From: Bacteroidota bacterium
GTDB lineage: Bacteria; Bacteroidota; Bacteroidia; B-17B0; Aurantibacillaceae
NCBI GenBank assembly: GCA_020403265.1
Contig: JADBXZ010000014.1
Location: forward strand, 62,001 to 126,000
Direction of reading: 5' to 3'
DNA length: 64,000 nt
Below, piece by piece: positions 33,760-43,676 of the stretch. The notes under the pieces were generated by a model that saw only the letters and a program-made list of their open reading frames with translations, had not been told where the DNA came from and made no database searches. Within the stretch, counting starts at the first letter, position 1, and each line of letters opens with the position of its first letter. The translations under genes and the position numbers were made by a program.

Positions 33760-35773
33760 AATAAACGATAGCCTCTTTAACGGAACTTACCGGCAAAAAA
33801 CAATGATTGTTTTTACAAACATAAACTAATGTTTGATTGTTTACAAACCTATTCTTAAGCGCAGGTAATTCACCTTCCTTTTGGCTAACTACTAAAATCG
33901 TATAAGTTGGACAATGTTTATATAGCTCCAATAAAATTGTATTAACATTGTTACCAACAATTACTACTTCAAATTTAGGACAAGAAATTTTATGCGCCAA
34001 CATTGCCCAATTGGTATATCCAGCTGCATAATTCTTAAATCCTGATAGTCCGGAACTCAGCATTTTCAAAGCTTTTTTTATGTAATTATCATCATCAAAA
34101 TATTGTCCAAGTGCATATAGATTAACTGCCATTTGTGAATTCGCAGCTGGAATCACATTATCACTCACCTCAGTTGTTTGAACAATTAAATTATGTTCTT
34201 GAGAATAATAAAGTAAATCACTGTTCGGATTAGAAAATTTTTCTAATACATAATCTGCTAACTTTTTTGATTTTATTATATAATTTTCATCTTGACTAAT
34301 CAAATAACATTTTAATAGCGCATCAATTGTGAATGCGTAATCATCTAAAAAACCAACAATTTTGCTTGAACTATTTTTGTAAATCCGCTTAAGTAAACCC
34401 TTATCGTTCAGTAAATTATTTAAAATGAATTGCATGTTGGCTAATGCTATTGTTTTATAACTCTCGTCTCCAAAAGTTAAATACCCATCACAAAAGGCAC
34501 TGCAAGCCAAAGCATTCCATGCACAAATAGTTTTATCATCCAAGCCAGGCTTAATTCGTTTTTGTTGTTCTTTTTTTAACTTCTCAATGCATGTATTAAT
34601 TTTGTTTTCAAGTTCCTGTATTGTCAAATTGTATTTAATTAAAAGATTAGAACAGTCTTCTTTACGCATTAAAATGTACTTTTCATCTTCCCAATAACCA
34701 ACTTCATTTAACTGAAAGTAATCTATAAACAAATCAGCGTTTTCGGTTAAGTGGTATTTTATTTCGTTCAATTCCCAAACATAATACTTACCCTCCTCGC
34801 CATCGCTATCTGCATCCAGTGCACTATAAAAGTAACCGTCCCTGTACCATTCCTGTTTAATAAAATCAAGCGTTTTAATAGCGGTTTTTTTATATAGCTC
34901 ATTATTGGTTTTAACAAATGCCTGACAATACAAACTTGCCAGTTGGGCATTATCGTACAACATTTTTTCAAAATGCGGAACCTTCCAAACTAAATCTACA
35001 CTGTATCTTGCAAAACCACCGTTAATATGATCAAAAATTCCACCATTGGCCATTTTTGTAAGCGTCAGTTCAGAGTGTTGCATGATGTTTTTATCAACTT
35101 TTTCGTAACCATAATTTAATAAGTACATATAATTGTTTGGAAGTGGAAACTTTGGGGCATGATTTGGGCCTCCATTTTCATTATCAAATCTTAATTGCCA
35201 CTTTGCAATACCTGTTTCCAAAATTTCTTGAAATTGAACGCTCTCCTCCTTCTGTGATTGTGAGTTAATTAACTCAGCCTGCTTTAGTCCATTCGTTAAA
35301 TTTTGAGCATACTCTTCAACCTTTGCAGGATCATTGTTAAATAATTCAGATAAATTTTTAAGAACGTTAATCCATTGTTGCTTATTAAAATAAGTACCTC
35401 CATAAATTGGTTCGCCACTTGGAAGGGTAAAACAATTTAAAGGCCATCCCCCCTGCCCTGTCATAATTTGTACTGCTTGCATGTAAAGCATGTCTACATC
35501 AGTTCTCTCTTCCCGATCAACCTTAATATTTATGAAGTACTTGTTCATTAGCTCTGCTACAGCTTGATCTTCGAAACTCTCATGCTCCATTACGTGACAC
35601 CAATGGCAGGCACTGTAACCAACACTAACTAAAACCAGTTTGTTTTCATACTTGGCTTTTTCAAAGGCTGAATTGCCAAATGGCAACCAATTAACCGGAT
35701 TATAAGCATGTTGTAATAAGTAAGGGCTGCTTTCGTTTATAAGTTGGTTGGGAATTTTAGAATGATTTGGCAT
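33749..35773 (-). CDS. DUF255 thioredoxin-like / YyaL-type protein
   Basis: The track starts at a TTG; I prefer the ATG at 35773 ([11 protein letters not shown]), giving 674 residues. N-terminal DUF255 thioredoxin fold (~1-160) with [19 protein letters not shown] in part and the CxxC-type C56-H-W-C59. The rest is an (alpha/alpha) barrel like that of N-acylglucosamine epimerase-type glycan enzymes ([36 protein letters not shown]). Family members (YyaL, human SPATA20) are widespread but biochemically undefined. Cytoplasmic, as no signal is seen. Confidence 0.92.
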   Translation of the reverse strand: MPNHSKIPNQLINESSPYLLQHAYNPVNWLPFGNSAFEKAKYENKLVLVSVGYSACHWCHVMEHESFEDQAVAELMNKYFINIKVDREERTDVDMLYMQAVQIMTGQGGWPLNCFTLPSGEPIYGGTYFNKQQWINVLKNLSELFNNDPAKVEEYAQNLTNGLKQAELINSQSQKEESVQFQEILETGIAKWQLRFDNENGGPNHAPKFPLPNNYMYLLNYGYEKVDKNIMQHSELTLTKMANGGIFDHINGGFARYSVDLVWKVPHFEKMLYDNAQLASLYCQAFVKTNNELYKKTAIKTLDFIKQEWYRDGYFYSALDADSDGEEGKYYVWELNEIKYHLTENADLFIDYFQLNEVGYWEDEKYILMRKEDCSNLLIKYNLTIQELENKINTCIEKLKKEQQKRIKPGLDDKTICAWNALACSAFCDGYLTFGDESYKTIALANMQFILNNLLNDKGLLKRIYKNSSSKIVGFLDDYAFTIDALLKCYLISQDENYIIKSKKLADYVLEKFSNPNSDLLYYSQEHNLIVQTTEVSDNVIPAANSQMAVNLYALGQYFDDDNYIKKALKMLSSGLSGFKNYAAGYTNWAMLAHKISCPKFEVVIVGNNVNTILLELYKHCPTYTILVVSQKEGELPALKNRFVNNQTLVYVCKNNHCFLPVSSVKEAIVYFEN

Positions 35774-35859
35774 GCTTAAAGTTACCGCCTTAAACAAAGA
35801 CTAAACAAATATTTATTAGTAAATTTGAGAAACTTTATAACAACGAATTTTAAAACCCT

Positions 35860-37203
35860 ATGAGGCGTATTTATTGGATTATTGGAACAGGCATTACATT
35901 AATTATTATTTTCATATTAGTTAGTAAATTAAAAGGTAATAAGCCTACAGAGGTCTATACAGAAACAGTTACAAAACGAACGATAATAGAAGTTGTTTCT
36001 GCTACGGGTAAAATTCAACCTGAAACAGAGCTAAAAATCAGTAGCGATGTGAGCGGTGAAATAACAGAAATGTATGTGAAAGAAGGTGATCAGGTTAAAA
36101 AAGGTGATTTACTTTGCAGAATTAAGCCTGATTTGTACATGAGTGCTATTGATAGAGTGAGTGCAACGGTTAATACTACCAAAGCAAATTTACAAACTGC
36201 AAAAGCACAATTAGAACAAGCGAAAGCCAATTTAGCAAGCAGCCTGGCGGCCTATAACCGAAGTGAAAAACTATTTAATCAAAATGCCATTTCGCAACAA
36301 GAGTTTGAAACAAGTAAGGCTGCATATGAAGGAGCAAAAGCAAACGTAGCCGCATTAGAAGCCGGCGTAAATGCCAGTAATTATACTATAGAAAGTTCGC
36401 AGGCATCCTTAAGAGAGGCAAATACGAATTTAGAAAAAACTTATATATACTCTCCTGTTGATGCAACTGTAAGTAAACTTTCATCTAAAAAAGGCGAAAG
36501 GGTTGTTGGTGTAAGTGGCATGACAGGTACCGAAATTCTTCGTCTTGCCAATTTAAATGAAATGGAAGTGAGTGTTGAGGTAAACGAAAACGATATCATT
36601 AAAGTGCATAATCAAGATACCGCTATTATTGAAGTGGATGCCTACATGGACAAAAAATTTAAGGGCATAGTTACAGAAATTGCGAATTCATCAAATAGTA
36701 ATGGTATTTCAGTAGATCAAGTAACCAATTTTACAGTTAAAATTAGATTACTCCGCGAATCCTATGCCTTTTTAATAAATGAAAAAAACCAAGTACCGTT
36801 TAGACCCGGAATGAGTGCAAGCGTGGATATTCAAACCAGAAGAGCCGTTAATGTGCTTTCTATTCCCATCCAAGCAGTTACAACCAGAAACAAAGACAGT
36901 TTAAAAACAAATAACGAATTTGACCGACCGGAAGTTAAAGTTAGTAATGATCAAGAAACAAAATTAAAAAGCAGTGAGGATGATTTAAAAGAGATTGTTT
37001 TTATTGTTGAGAACTCAATTATTAAGCAAACAATAGTTACAACAGGCATACAAGACAATGACTACATAGAAATTGTATCGGGACTAAAACCTTCTCAAAT
37101 TTTAGTTTGTGGGCCATACAAAGCAATCAGTAAAACTTTAAAAGATTTACAAAAAGTAAATGTTGTTAAAAAAGAGGATCTATACAAGGAGGAAGAACAG
37201 TAA
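35860..37203 (+). CDS. efflux periplasmic adaptor (HlyD/MacA-type membrane fusion protein)
   Basis: 447 residues. Membrane anchor at 5-24, then the biotinyl-lipoyl half (GEITEMYVKEGDQVKKGDLLCRI in part), a coiled-coil hairpin (~90-190, Ala/Lys/Gln-rich), the second lipoyl half (TYIYSPVDATVSKL) and beta-barrel/MP domains (RPGMSASVDI). Adaptors link an inner-membrane ABC or RND pump to an outer-membrane channel. No pump gene adjoins; tsaB follows after 3 bases. A TAAATTTG -7-like element lies at 35820-35827. Confidence 0.92.
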   Translation: MRRIYWIIGTGITLIIIFILVSKLKGNKPTEVYTETVTKRTIIEVVSATGKIQPETELKISSDVSGEITEMYVKEGDQVKKGDLLCRIKPDLYMSAIDRVSATVNTTKANLQTAKAQLEQAKANLASSLAAYNRSEKLFNQNAISQQEFETSKAAYEGAKANVAALEAGVNASNYTIESSQASLREANTNLEKTYIYSPVDATVSKLSSKKGERVVGVSGMTGTEILRLANLNEMEVSVEVNENDIIKVHNQDTAIIEVDAYMDKKFKGIVTEIANSSNSNGISVDQVTNFTVKIRLLRESYAFLINEKNQVPFRPGMSASVDIQTRRAVNVLSIPIQAVTTRNKDSLKTNNEFDRPEVKVSNDQETKLKSSEDDLKEIVFIVENSIIKQTIVTTGIQDNDYIEIVSGLKPSQILVCGPYKAISKTLKDLQKVNVVKKEDLYKEEEQ

Positions 37204-37206
37204 TTA

Positions 37207-37872
37207 ATGGCAACTATTTTACACATTGATACTAGTTCTACTGTTTGCTCAGTTGGTTTAAGTATTGACGACCAATTAATTGACATTATTGAGGAGAATG
37301 AAGGATATTCTCACGCAGAGAAACTACATATATTTATTCAGTCGATATTATCCAATCAAAAAATAAACACTGTCGATTTAACTGCTGTAGCTGTTAATAA
37401 AGGTCCCGGATCATACACCGGACTAAGAATTGGGGTTAGCGCTGCAAAAGGAATGGCATTTGCTTTAAATATTCCTCTAATAAGCGTAAACAGCCTGCAT
37501 GCAATGTGTTATAATTTAAATAATGAAAATGCTGCATTTTTTTTACCTATGATTGATGCAAGGCGAATGGAAGTATATACTTGCTTATTAGATCATAATT
37601 TTTGCGAAATAATACATTCACATGCCAAGATAATTGACACGGAAAGTTATTTAGATTTTTTAAATTACCAACCGATAATTTGTTTGGGTGATGGTGCAGT
37701 AAAATGTCAGCCTTATTTGAGTTCTTTACCAAATATTCAATTTTTGGATAAAATTAATGCCAGTGTTCGCAATTTTTATCTAATGGCTTTTAATAAACTC
37801 AAAAATCGAGAGTTTGAGGATATTGACTATTTTGAACCTGCATATTTAAAACCGTATTATTTCAAATCTTGA
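37207..37872 (+). CDS. tsaB: tRNA threonylcarbamoyladenosine biosynthesis protein TsaB
   Basis: 221 residues. ASKHA-fold opening LHIDTSSTVCSVGL, the family signature GPGSYTGLRIGVSAAKGMA, and DARRMEVYTCL. TsaB is the scaffold partner of TsaD and TsaE for the universal t6A37 modification of ANN-decoding tRNAs in the cytoplasm. It follows the adaptor gene by 3 bases, a linkage without functional logic. Length is usual for Bacteroidota TsaB (~220). Confidence 0.95.
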   Translation: MATILHIDTSSTVCSVGLSIDDQLIDIIEENEGYSHAEKLHIFIQSILSNQKINTVDLTAVAVNKGPGSYTGLRIGVSAAKGMAFALNIPLISVNSLHAMCYNLNNENAAFFLPMIDARRMEVYTCLLDHNFCEIIHSHAKIIDTESYLDFLNYQPIICLGDGAVKCQPYLSSLPNIQFLDKINASVRNFYLMAFNKLKNREFEDIDYFEPAYLKPYYFKS

Positions 37873-37997
37873 TACTTTTACACTAATTTAAGTAAATTTA
37901 AAAATACCCTTTATCTATTAAAAAAAATGTTATATCTTTAAATATTATATGTTCATCGTTGTTTAATCAATATCTGAACTCTAAATATTGTTTAAGT

Positions 37998-40322
37998 ATG
38001 AAAAAAATTTATATTACATTACTAGTTTGTTTTTCGTTTTCGTTGTCTTCTCAAGTAGGTGCGCCAAAATTCATTAATTATCAAGGCCTAGCAAGGGATG
38101 CCTCTGGAATACCCATCCAAAATCAAATTGTTGCCATAAGCTTCACACTTACTAATGGTGTATCAACACCATTTACTGATTCAAAAAACAGTACAACGAA
38201 TGCATTTGGTTTATTCAACACAACCATTGGAAGCAATGCTAATCCAATTAATGTTGATTTCTCAGCAGGTAATTACAACTTATTAGTTTCCATTAATGGT
38301 AGTAGCCTGCCTCCACAATTACTGGCAAGTGTTCCATACGCTCTAAATGCTCCTGAACCTCTGGTAACATATACGTCGGGCATTTTAACCATTGGTTCTA
38401 CCTCTATTGCCATAAGCTCTGGAACAAACTACCAAGCCGGAACCGGTATAAGTATTGTATCAGGTTCAATTATAAATACCGCACCTTCACAATCCATTAA
38501 TATTAGCGCCACAAATCCTTTAACTGTTACTTCTGCTCCCCCTATTTACAGTATTGGTTTAACACCTCAAATCTTTAATTCTATAGGAGGCGGTTCGGTT
38601 ACGTCTACTTACGGTGGAACATTTGTTATTCCAACATCAACCAGTTCTGTTTTAAGTGGTGATGCAAATGGCCCTTCTAACAATAACACGGTAACTGCCA
38701 TTCGAGGCTTGCCAATTTCAACAATCGCTCCAACCTCTGGTCAAAATTTAGTTTTTAACACCGGACAATGGACACCTTCAACACCCATTTTTTCACTTTC
38801 GGGAAATACAATCTTTCCTTCAACACTCACAAATGGACTAGGCATAGGAATCAATTCATTAAATATCGGTGGCTCCAATTATTCTGTTGCGGTTAACGGT
38901 AATCAATATTTAAATGGTTTTTTACACCACGGCGGCATGTCTTCAATGCCTTCCGTTGCAGGTACTGGTAATGGCCGAATATACTATGATAATACTACTA
39001 ATCGTTATATGGTTTCTGAAGGATTAAATACATATATTCCTTTAGTCCCTAATAATATTTGGAATAAAACAGGTTCAAGTATAGTACCAACAACAACAGT
39101 TGATAATGTTGGGATTGGAGTTCTTACGCCAGCAGCTAAACTTCATGTAAATGGACAAACACGTATTGATCAACCAAATTTGTCTGATGGTTTATTAATT
39201 AGTCATACCGGTAGTATCGGTTCCGCAGCAAGTTTTACGAGTGTTACAGGAAACGGTTTAATCGCATCAAGCTCTCACTCAACCAATTATGGTGTATTTG
39301 GTATTAATACTAATGCATCACCTGCCGGTTATGCAGGTTATTTTGATGGTGGCTTGGTTACGCGAAGTAAAGCTGGTGCATCAACTGATGCGTTTCAAGT
39401 TTGGAATAATGCATCTTCTCCTCTGTTAAACGTCAAAAACTCGGGCAATGTAGGAATTAATGCACCTAATCCTAACGCCAAATTGCACATCATTGAAAAC
39501 ACATTAAGTAATCAACAGGCAGCACTTTTTATAAATAATTATACCTTAACTTCTGCTCCTTCATTTGGCTTAAGAGCGTCTAGCGCTAACTCAAACTCAA
39601 TATCCGCAGGTGTTTATGCAGAGAGTTTAGGAGGAGGAAATGGTGTTTCCGGAATAAGTACTTCAACTACATTTACTGGAACAGCAGGCGTTTATGGTCT
39701 TGCGCAAGGAACGCACTCAACTAACGTGAGTATTCAGGCTGATGCTAATAGTGGTAGTTCAACCGGAATGTTTGTAAATAGTTTTAGCGGTCATTCAGGT
39801 ATCGCCTTGCATGTAAAACGATCAGGTACTGGCAGCGGAATTGGCGCACGCATTGAAAATATTGTAGCGGGAAATACCGCAGATGCTGTTTTTGCCTTAA
39901 CAGAAGGACCTGGTGCAGCTGTTCACGCAGTTAGTTCGGCTACAAATAATGCATCAGCCTTATCTCTTTTATTAGAAAATGGCCATATTGCAACTCAAGG
40001 CGCAGCTCCTTCAACAACTGTAATTACCCCTTTAGGAACTGGCGGCACCGTGACATTACTAACCTCCTCAACAGATGTTGCAGGAAGAATTACAATAAAC
40101 TTTGGAACGGGCGGATTTACAGCATCCACATTTGCTGGAATTATTTTTAACAAACCTTATACTTTTGCTCCAATAGTTATTTTGACACCTGCATCTTTTG
40201 CAGCGTCATCAGCAAATATTCACGTTACTTCTTCACCCGGAGGATTCAATATTACTTACAATACACCGCCAGCTGCAAGTACATTGCATAGTTTTAATTA
40301 TATAATTATTGAAACAAAATGA
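37998..40322 (+). CDS. exported tail-fibre-like protein, first of two tandem paralogues
   Basis: The track starts 13 codons earlier; MKKIYITLLVCFSFSLSSQ is a proper signal peptide, so I start at 37998 (774 residues). Residues ~20-110 form the N-terminal module KFINYQGLARDASGIPI...FGLFNTTIGS...LASVPYALNA, common in secreted Bacteroidota fibre proteins. The middle is Ser/Thr/Gly/Asn-rich with phage-fibre-type motifs (AKLHVNGQ, NVGINAPNPNAKLHI). The C-terminal ~80 residues (PYTFAPIVILTPASF) resemble a lectin-like fibre tip. No T9SS sorting domain is visible. Likely a surface adhesin or matrix component. The stop overlaps the next start (ATGA). Confidence 0.75.
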   Translation: MKKIYITLLVCFSFSLSSQVGAPKFINYQGLARDASGIPIQNQIVAISFTLTNGVSTPFTDSKNSTTNAFGLFNTTIGSNANPINVDFSAGNYNLLVSINGSSLPPQLLASVPYALNAPEPLVTYTSGILTIGSTSIAISSGTNYQAGTGISIVSGSIINTAPSQSINISATNPLTVTSAPPIYSIGLTPQIFNSIGGGSVTSTYGGTFVIPTSTSSVLSGDANGPSNNNTVTAIRGLPISTIAPTSGQNLVFNTGQWTPSTPIFSLSGNTIFPSTLTNGLGIGINSLNIGGSNYSVAVNGNQYLNGFLHHGGMSSMPSVAGTGNGRIYYDNTTNRYMVSEGLNTYIPLVPNNIWNKTGSSIVPTTTVDNVGIGVLTPAAKLHVNGQTRIDQPNLSDGLLISHTGSIGSAASFTSVTGNGLIASSSHSTNYGVFGINTNASPAGYAGYFDGGLVTRSKAGASTDAFQVWNNASSPLLNVKNSGNVGINAPNPNAKLHIIENTLSNQQAALFINNYTLTSAPSFGLRASSANSNSISAGVYAESLGGGNGVSGISTSTTFTGTAGVYGLAQGTHSTNVSIQADANSGSSTGMFVNSFSGHSGIALHVKRSGTGSGIGARIENIVAGNTADAVFALTEGPGAAVHAVSSATNNASALSLLLENGHIATQGAAPSTTVITPLGTGGTVTLLTSSTDVAGRITINFGTGGFTASTFAGIIFNKPYTFAPIVILTPASFAASSANIHVTSSPGGFNITYNTPPAASTLHSFNYIIIETK

Positions 40323-42901
40323 GAAAACAACTTAGTATATTATTTTCCATCTTAACAACGTTTGTTGTTACTGCACAAACACCTAAATTTATTAATTACC
40401 AAGGTATAGCGCGTGATGCTTCTGGAAATCCGATTGTGAATCAATCGGTAAGTTTAAATTTTACGATTACAAATGGAAGCTCTCCGATTTATACAGACAG
40501 TAAACTTTCAAATACAAATGCCTTTGGTTTGTTTAATACAAGCATTGGAAGTAACGGCAATCCAATTACCAGTAACTTATCAAGTGGAAATTATAGTTTA
40601 ATTGTAAGCATTAACAACGTCGTTTTAAGTCCACAGAATTTAGCTAGTGTTCCATACGCCTTACATGCCGAAACGGCCTCTTCTGCTCCTGCTCCAACCG
40701 TTAACTTTAGCGGAGGTGTTTTAAGTGTTGGTGGCAACACAACTAGTATTCCGGGTGGTTCTGTATATTCGGCGGGCACAGCTATTAGTATTTCATCAAT
40801 CGGTGTTATTTCAAATCTGTCGCCAGACCAAACGGTTACGATTACTTCATCCGGTGTAGCCACTGTTAATTCTACTTATCCAACTTTTAATGTTGGTGTT
40901 CCTAATCCAAGCTTAAATTTTTCCAATGCAACTAACATTTTAACCTTAACACAAGGAACATTTGCAACAACTGCAACGTTAACCGGTTCTGGTTCTTCAA
41001 CTATAACTATTACCGGAACTAATAATGCAGTTGTGTCACCAACCGCAGGTAGTTCGTTTTTGGTTAACGTCCCAACCCAATCATTCTCAATAGCGACCAA
41101 TACTATTACATCCAATTTAGGAGGTTCATTTGTAATACCTACACAAAGTTTGAGTTTAACCGGTAATACTTTAACGTCAGGTCCTTCATCTAACAGTGTT
41201 AATCTTTCAAGCGTAATTGGGAATGATTGGAGTTTAAATGGCAATACAGGAACGGTTTTTGGCACTAATTCGTTTGGAACAAATGACTTTAGTGCGTTAA
41301 GCATTGTTACCAACAGTTTACAAAGAATCGGCATCAATACTTCAACTATAAGCGGAGCCGGTGGCGTTGTAATTGGCGGTAATACAGCTCTTACATCATT
41401 AGGTAAAGACTTAACTTTACAGGGGCCTTTAAGTTCGACATCTGACTTAACCTATGGACACATGTCCATTCGAGGAGGGTCAAATTCACCTGCTAATCAG
41501 TCATTTTTAACTTTTTCGGGAGGCCCGTTGGCTTTAGTAAGGGGGTATTTAGGCGATAGAAACACAACGGATGATGACATTACACTTTATGCACAAAACA
41601 ATTTAAGGCTTACAGCGGGTTCAGCCACTTTAAATCCAACCATTTTCATCAATGGAACGAGTAATAACGTTGCGATTGGTGGTTTCACTGCACCTTTAGC
41701 TAAATTAGACGTACAAACAACACATACTGCCGCAGCTGTTAACGGGATTAACAATGGTGCAACATCTTCTTCCTTTGCTTATGGCGTTTATGGTGAAACA
41801 AATTCTTCTTCAGCACAAGGTGCAGCAGTTAAAGGTAATAATAGTGGTATTGGTTTAGGTGTTGCCGGTGTAAATTTAACCGGGTCTGCCAGTGCTGATG
41901 CACACGGTGTTTATGGAGAGACAAACTCCACAAATGTTACAACTTATGGTGTATTCGGCCGAAATTCAGGCACAGGAAGCGGTGTTTATGGTAGAGCAAG
42001 CAGTACTGCAGCTATTAATGCTTCCGGTGTTTACGGACAAAATATTGGCATAGGATCAGGAGTATATGGAATTAACACCGGAGGAATTCCGAATAATAAT
42101 GCACATGGTGTATTAGGTATTACTCAGAATACAGATGCTAATGCCGCCGGTGTTTTTGGTTCAAATGATAATGTCGGACCTTCTATTTTTGCTCAAAAAA
42201 ATGGAGCGGCTTCAGGCAATGCTTTGAGAGTAGAGAATCTAAATTCCGGAAATAGTGCTCCAGCGTTGAATGTTAGCTCAAACTCCACTACAGGGCCCGG
42301 CTTTGCATTATCTGTATTGCAAACCGGTAATCAGGCAAGTTTATATTCACATAAAACAGGATCCGGTACAGGTAGCGCAGGTGTATTCGAAAATTTAAGT
42401 GTAACTAATTCAGCTCCTGTGCTTCAGGTTGCTAATGGAAGTTCTGTACAAATGTCGCCGGCAATTAACGCAGCTTCCAACTCAAGTATAGCTGCAATTG
42501 GCGTTCAATTGCAAAATGCGCACCTTAAATCCATTGGTAATTTGTCTGGTATCATTACCCACACCTATTCCTTTGGAGGATTCCCAGCAGGCGGTTATTC
42601 AATCACTCCTATTAACTGTACAGATGTAAAAGGCACCATCTTAATAGCAAATACCTCCTTTACAACTACGCCAAGCGGTGCAGTTGCAGACTTTGTTGTG
42701 CCATTTAACAAATCTTATGGCACCACTCCTATTGTTGTTCTTACACAACAACACACAGGAAACGAAATAAGCAAACTTAGCGTACAATTATTATCAACCG
42801 GATCAAATGATTTTACTTTCCGATTGGTTAATTTATCTGCTACACCGCTAATCTTAGTTGGTTCTGAACAAATTAAACTTAACTATTTTGTAATTGAATA
42901 A
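40319..42901 (+). CDS. exported tail-fibre-like protein, second tandem paralogue
   Basis: 860 residues; signal peptide ~1-19. The N-terminal module repeats that of the upstream gene almost residue for residue (KFINYQGIARDASGNPI, NAFGLFNTSIGS, LASVPYALHA), showing tandem duplication. The central region contains repeated turns of the form HGVYGETNS/GVYGxN (~480-640), suggesting a beta-helical shaft. The C-terminus (YGTTPIVVLTQQ...LNYFVIE) parallels the tip of its neighbour. No sorting domain. It overlaps both neighbours by 1-4 bases, so the genes are translationally coupled. Confidence 0.75.
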   Translation: MRKQLSILFSILTTFVVTAQTPKFINYQGIARDASGNPIVNQSVSLNFTITNGSSPIYTDSKLSNTNAFGLFNTSIGSNGNPITSNLSSGNYSLIVSINNVVLSPQNLASVPYALHAETASSAPAPTVNFSGGVLSVGGNTTSIPGGSVYSAGTAISISSIGVISNLSPDQTVTITSSGVATVNSTYPTFNVGVPNPSLNFSNATNILTLTQGTFATTATLTGSGSSTITITGTNNAVVSPTAGSSFLVNVPTQSFSIATNTITSNLGGSFVIPTQSLSLTGNTLTSGPSSNSVNLSSVIGNDWSLNGNTGTVFGTNSFGTNDFSALSIVTNSLQRIGINTSTISGAGGVVIGGNTALTSLGKDLTLQGPLSSTSDLTYGHMSIRGGSNSPANQSFLTFSGGPLALVRGYLGDRNTTDDDITLYAQNNLRLTAGSATLNPTIFINGTSNNVAIGGFTAPLAKLDVQTTHTAAAVNGINNGATSSSFAYGVYGETNSSSAQGAAVKGNNSGIGLGVAGVNLTGSASADAHGVYGETNSTNVTTYGVFGRNSGTGSGVYGRASSTAAINASGVYGQNIGIGSGVYGINTGGIPNNNAHGVLGITQNTDANAAGVFGSNDNVGPSIFAQKNGAASGNALRVENLNSGNSAPALNVSSNSTTGPGFALSVLQTGNQASLYSHKTGSGTGSAGVFENLSVTNSAPVLQVANGSSVQMSPAINAASNSSIAAIGVQLQNAHLKSIGNLSGIITHTYSFGGFPAGGYSITPINCTDVKGTILIANTSFTTTPSGAVADFVVPFNKSYGTTPIVVLTQQHTGNEISKLSVQLLSTGSNDFTFRLVNLSATPLILVGSEQIKLNYFVIE

Positions 42902-43650
42902 TGAGAAATTTAATAGTAATATTTAGTTGTGTTGTTATTCGATTAAGCGGCCAAACAATTGATAATTCGGTTATCAATTCTGCCGGACAAACGCATACAA
43001 TTAATTCTAACTTTATTTATACCGACAATATTGGAGAACCATTTGTAAGTACGGAATTTGTTGGAACTTACACTTTTACACAAGGCTTTTTACAAATTTT
43101 TGATGGTCCCAAAGTTTTTGTTACCTACAATCCTGTCAGTTGTACTGATCGAAAAGATGGAAATATCAGTGTAAGTGTGTCAAATGTTTCACCAACCCAA
43201 ACAGTTAGTTATTTATGGTCGCCATCATCTATCTGTACAAACGCAACTTGCAATAATGTAGATAGTTTAAATGCCGGTACCTACTCGTTAATTATTTCCA
43301 TTAAAACACCTTCAGGAACAGGATTTCTTGAGAAATTTTACCCACAAAACGCCATCACCATAGAAGACAAAAACGGTCCATGTAGAGTAAAAATATATAA
43401 TACAATTACAGCTAATGGAGATGGAATAAATGATTTTTTAACCATTGATAATTTAGAGGAATTTCCAGACCACGAGCTATTAATATATAACCGTTGGGGC
43501 AAACTTTTAAAGTCAATTAAAAATTACAAAAATGATAATGGATGGCCTGCTAAAGGTGAAACGATAATTTCTGGAACTTATTTTTATGTTTTGGACCTTG
43601 GAAAAGGTATTAAACCAATTAAAGGCTGGGTAGAATTACTAAACAATTAA
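42901..43650 (+). CDS. small T9SS type B (gliding-motility-associated CTD) protein with one SprB-like repeat
   Basis: 249 residues. Signal peptide ~1-18. The N-terminal part (VINSAGQTHTINSNFIYTDNIGEP in part, FTQGFLQ) is a module common in Bacteroidota exported proteins. Residues ~80-140 look like a SprB repeat (CTDRKDGNISVSVS...YLWSP...LNAGTYSLII). The last ~85 residues are a type B sorting domain: TANGDGINDFLTIDN, LLIYNRWGKLL, SGTYFYVLDL, IKGWVELLNN. Exported through T9SS, probably with the aid of a PorP/SprF partner. ATG overlaps the stop of the preceding gene (TAATG). Confidence 0.88.
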   Translation: MRNLIVIFSCVVIRLSGQTIDNSVINSAGQTHTINSNFIYTDNIGEPFVSTEFVGTYTFTQGFLQIFDGPKVFVTYNPVSCTDRKDGNISVSVSNVSPTQTVSYLWSPSSICTNATCNNVDSLNAGTYSLIISIKTPSGTGFLEKFYPQNAITIEDKNGPCRVKIYNTITANGDGINDFLTIDNLEEFPDHELLIYNRWGKLLKSIKNYKNDNGWPAKGETIISGTYFYVLDLGKGIKPIKGWVELLNN

Positions 43651-43676
43651 AAAAATACAGCGAGTTGAAATAAATT

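Noticed and set aside
33749-35797. TTG start at 35797 for the DUF255 gene
   Set aside because: The family opens at [11 protein letters not shown]; the extra 8 residues are unlikely to be translated.
40876-41337. 153-aa antisense ORF in the second fibre gene (and 40591-40863)
   Set aside because: Antisense shadows created by Ser/Thr/Gly-rich codons; no family resemblance.
37998-42901. Prophage tail fibre genes
   Set aside because: Signal peptides, the Bacteroidota-type N-terminal module and lack of any phage structural or lysis gene nearby argue for chromosomal surface proteins.
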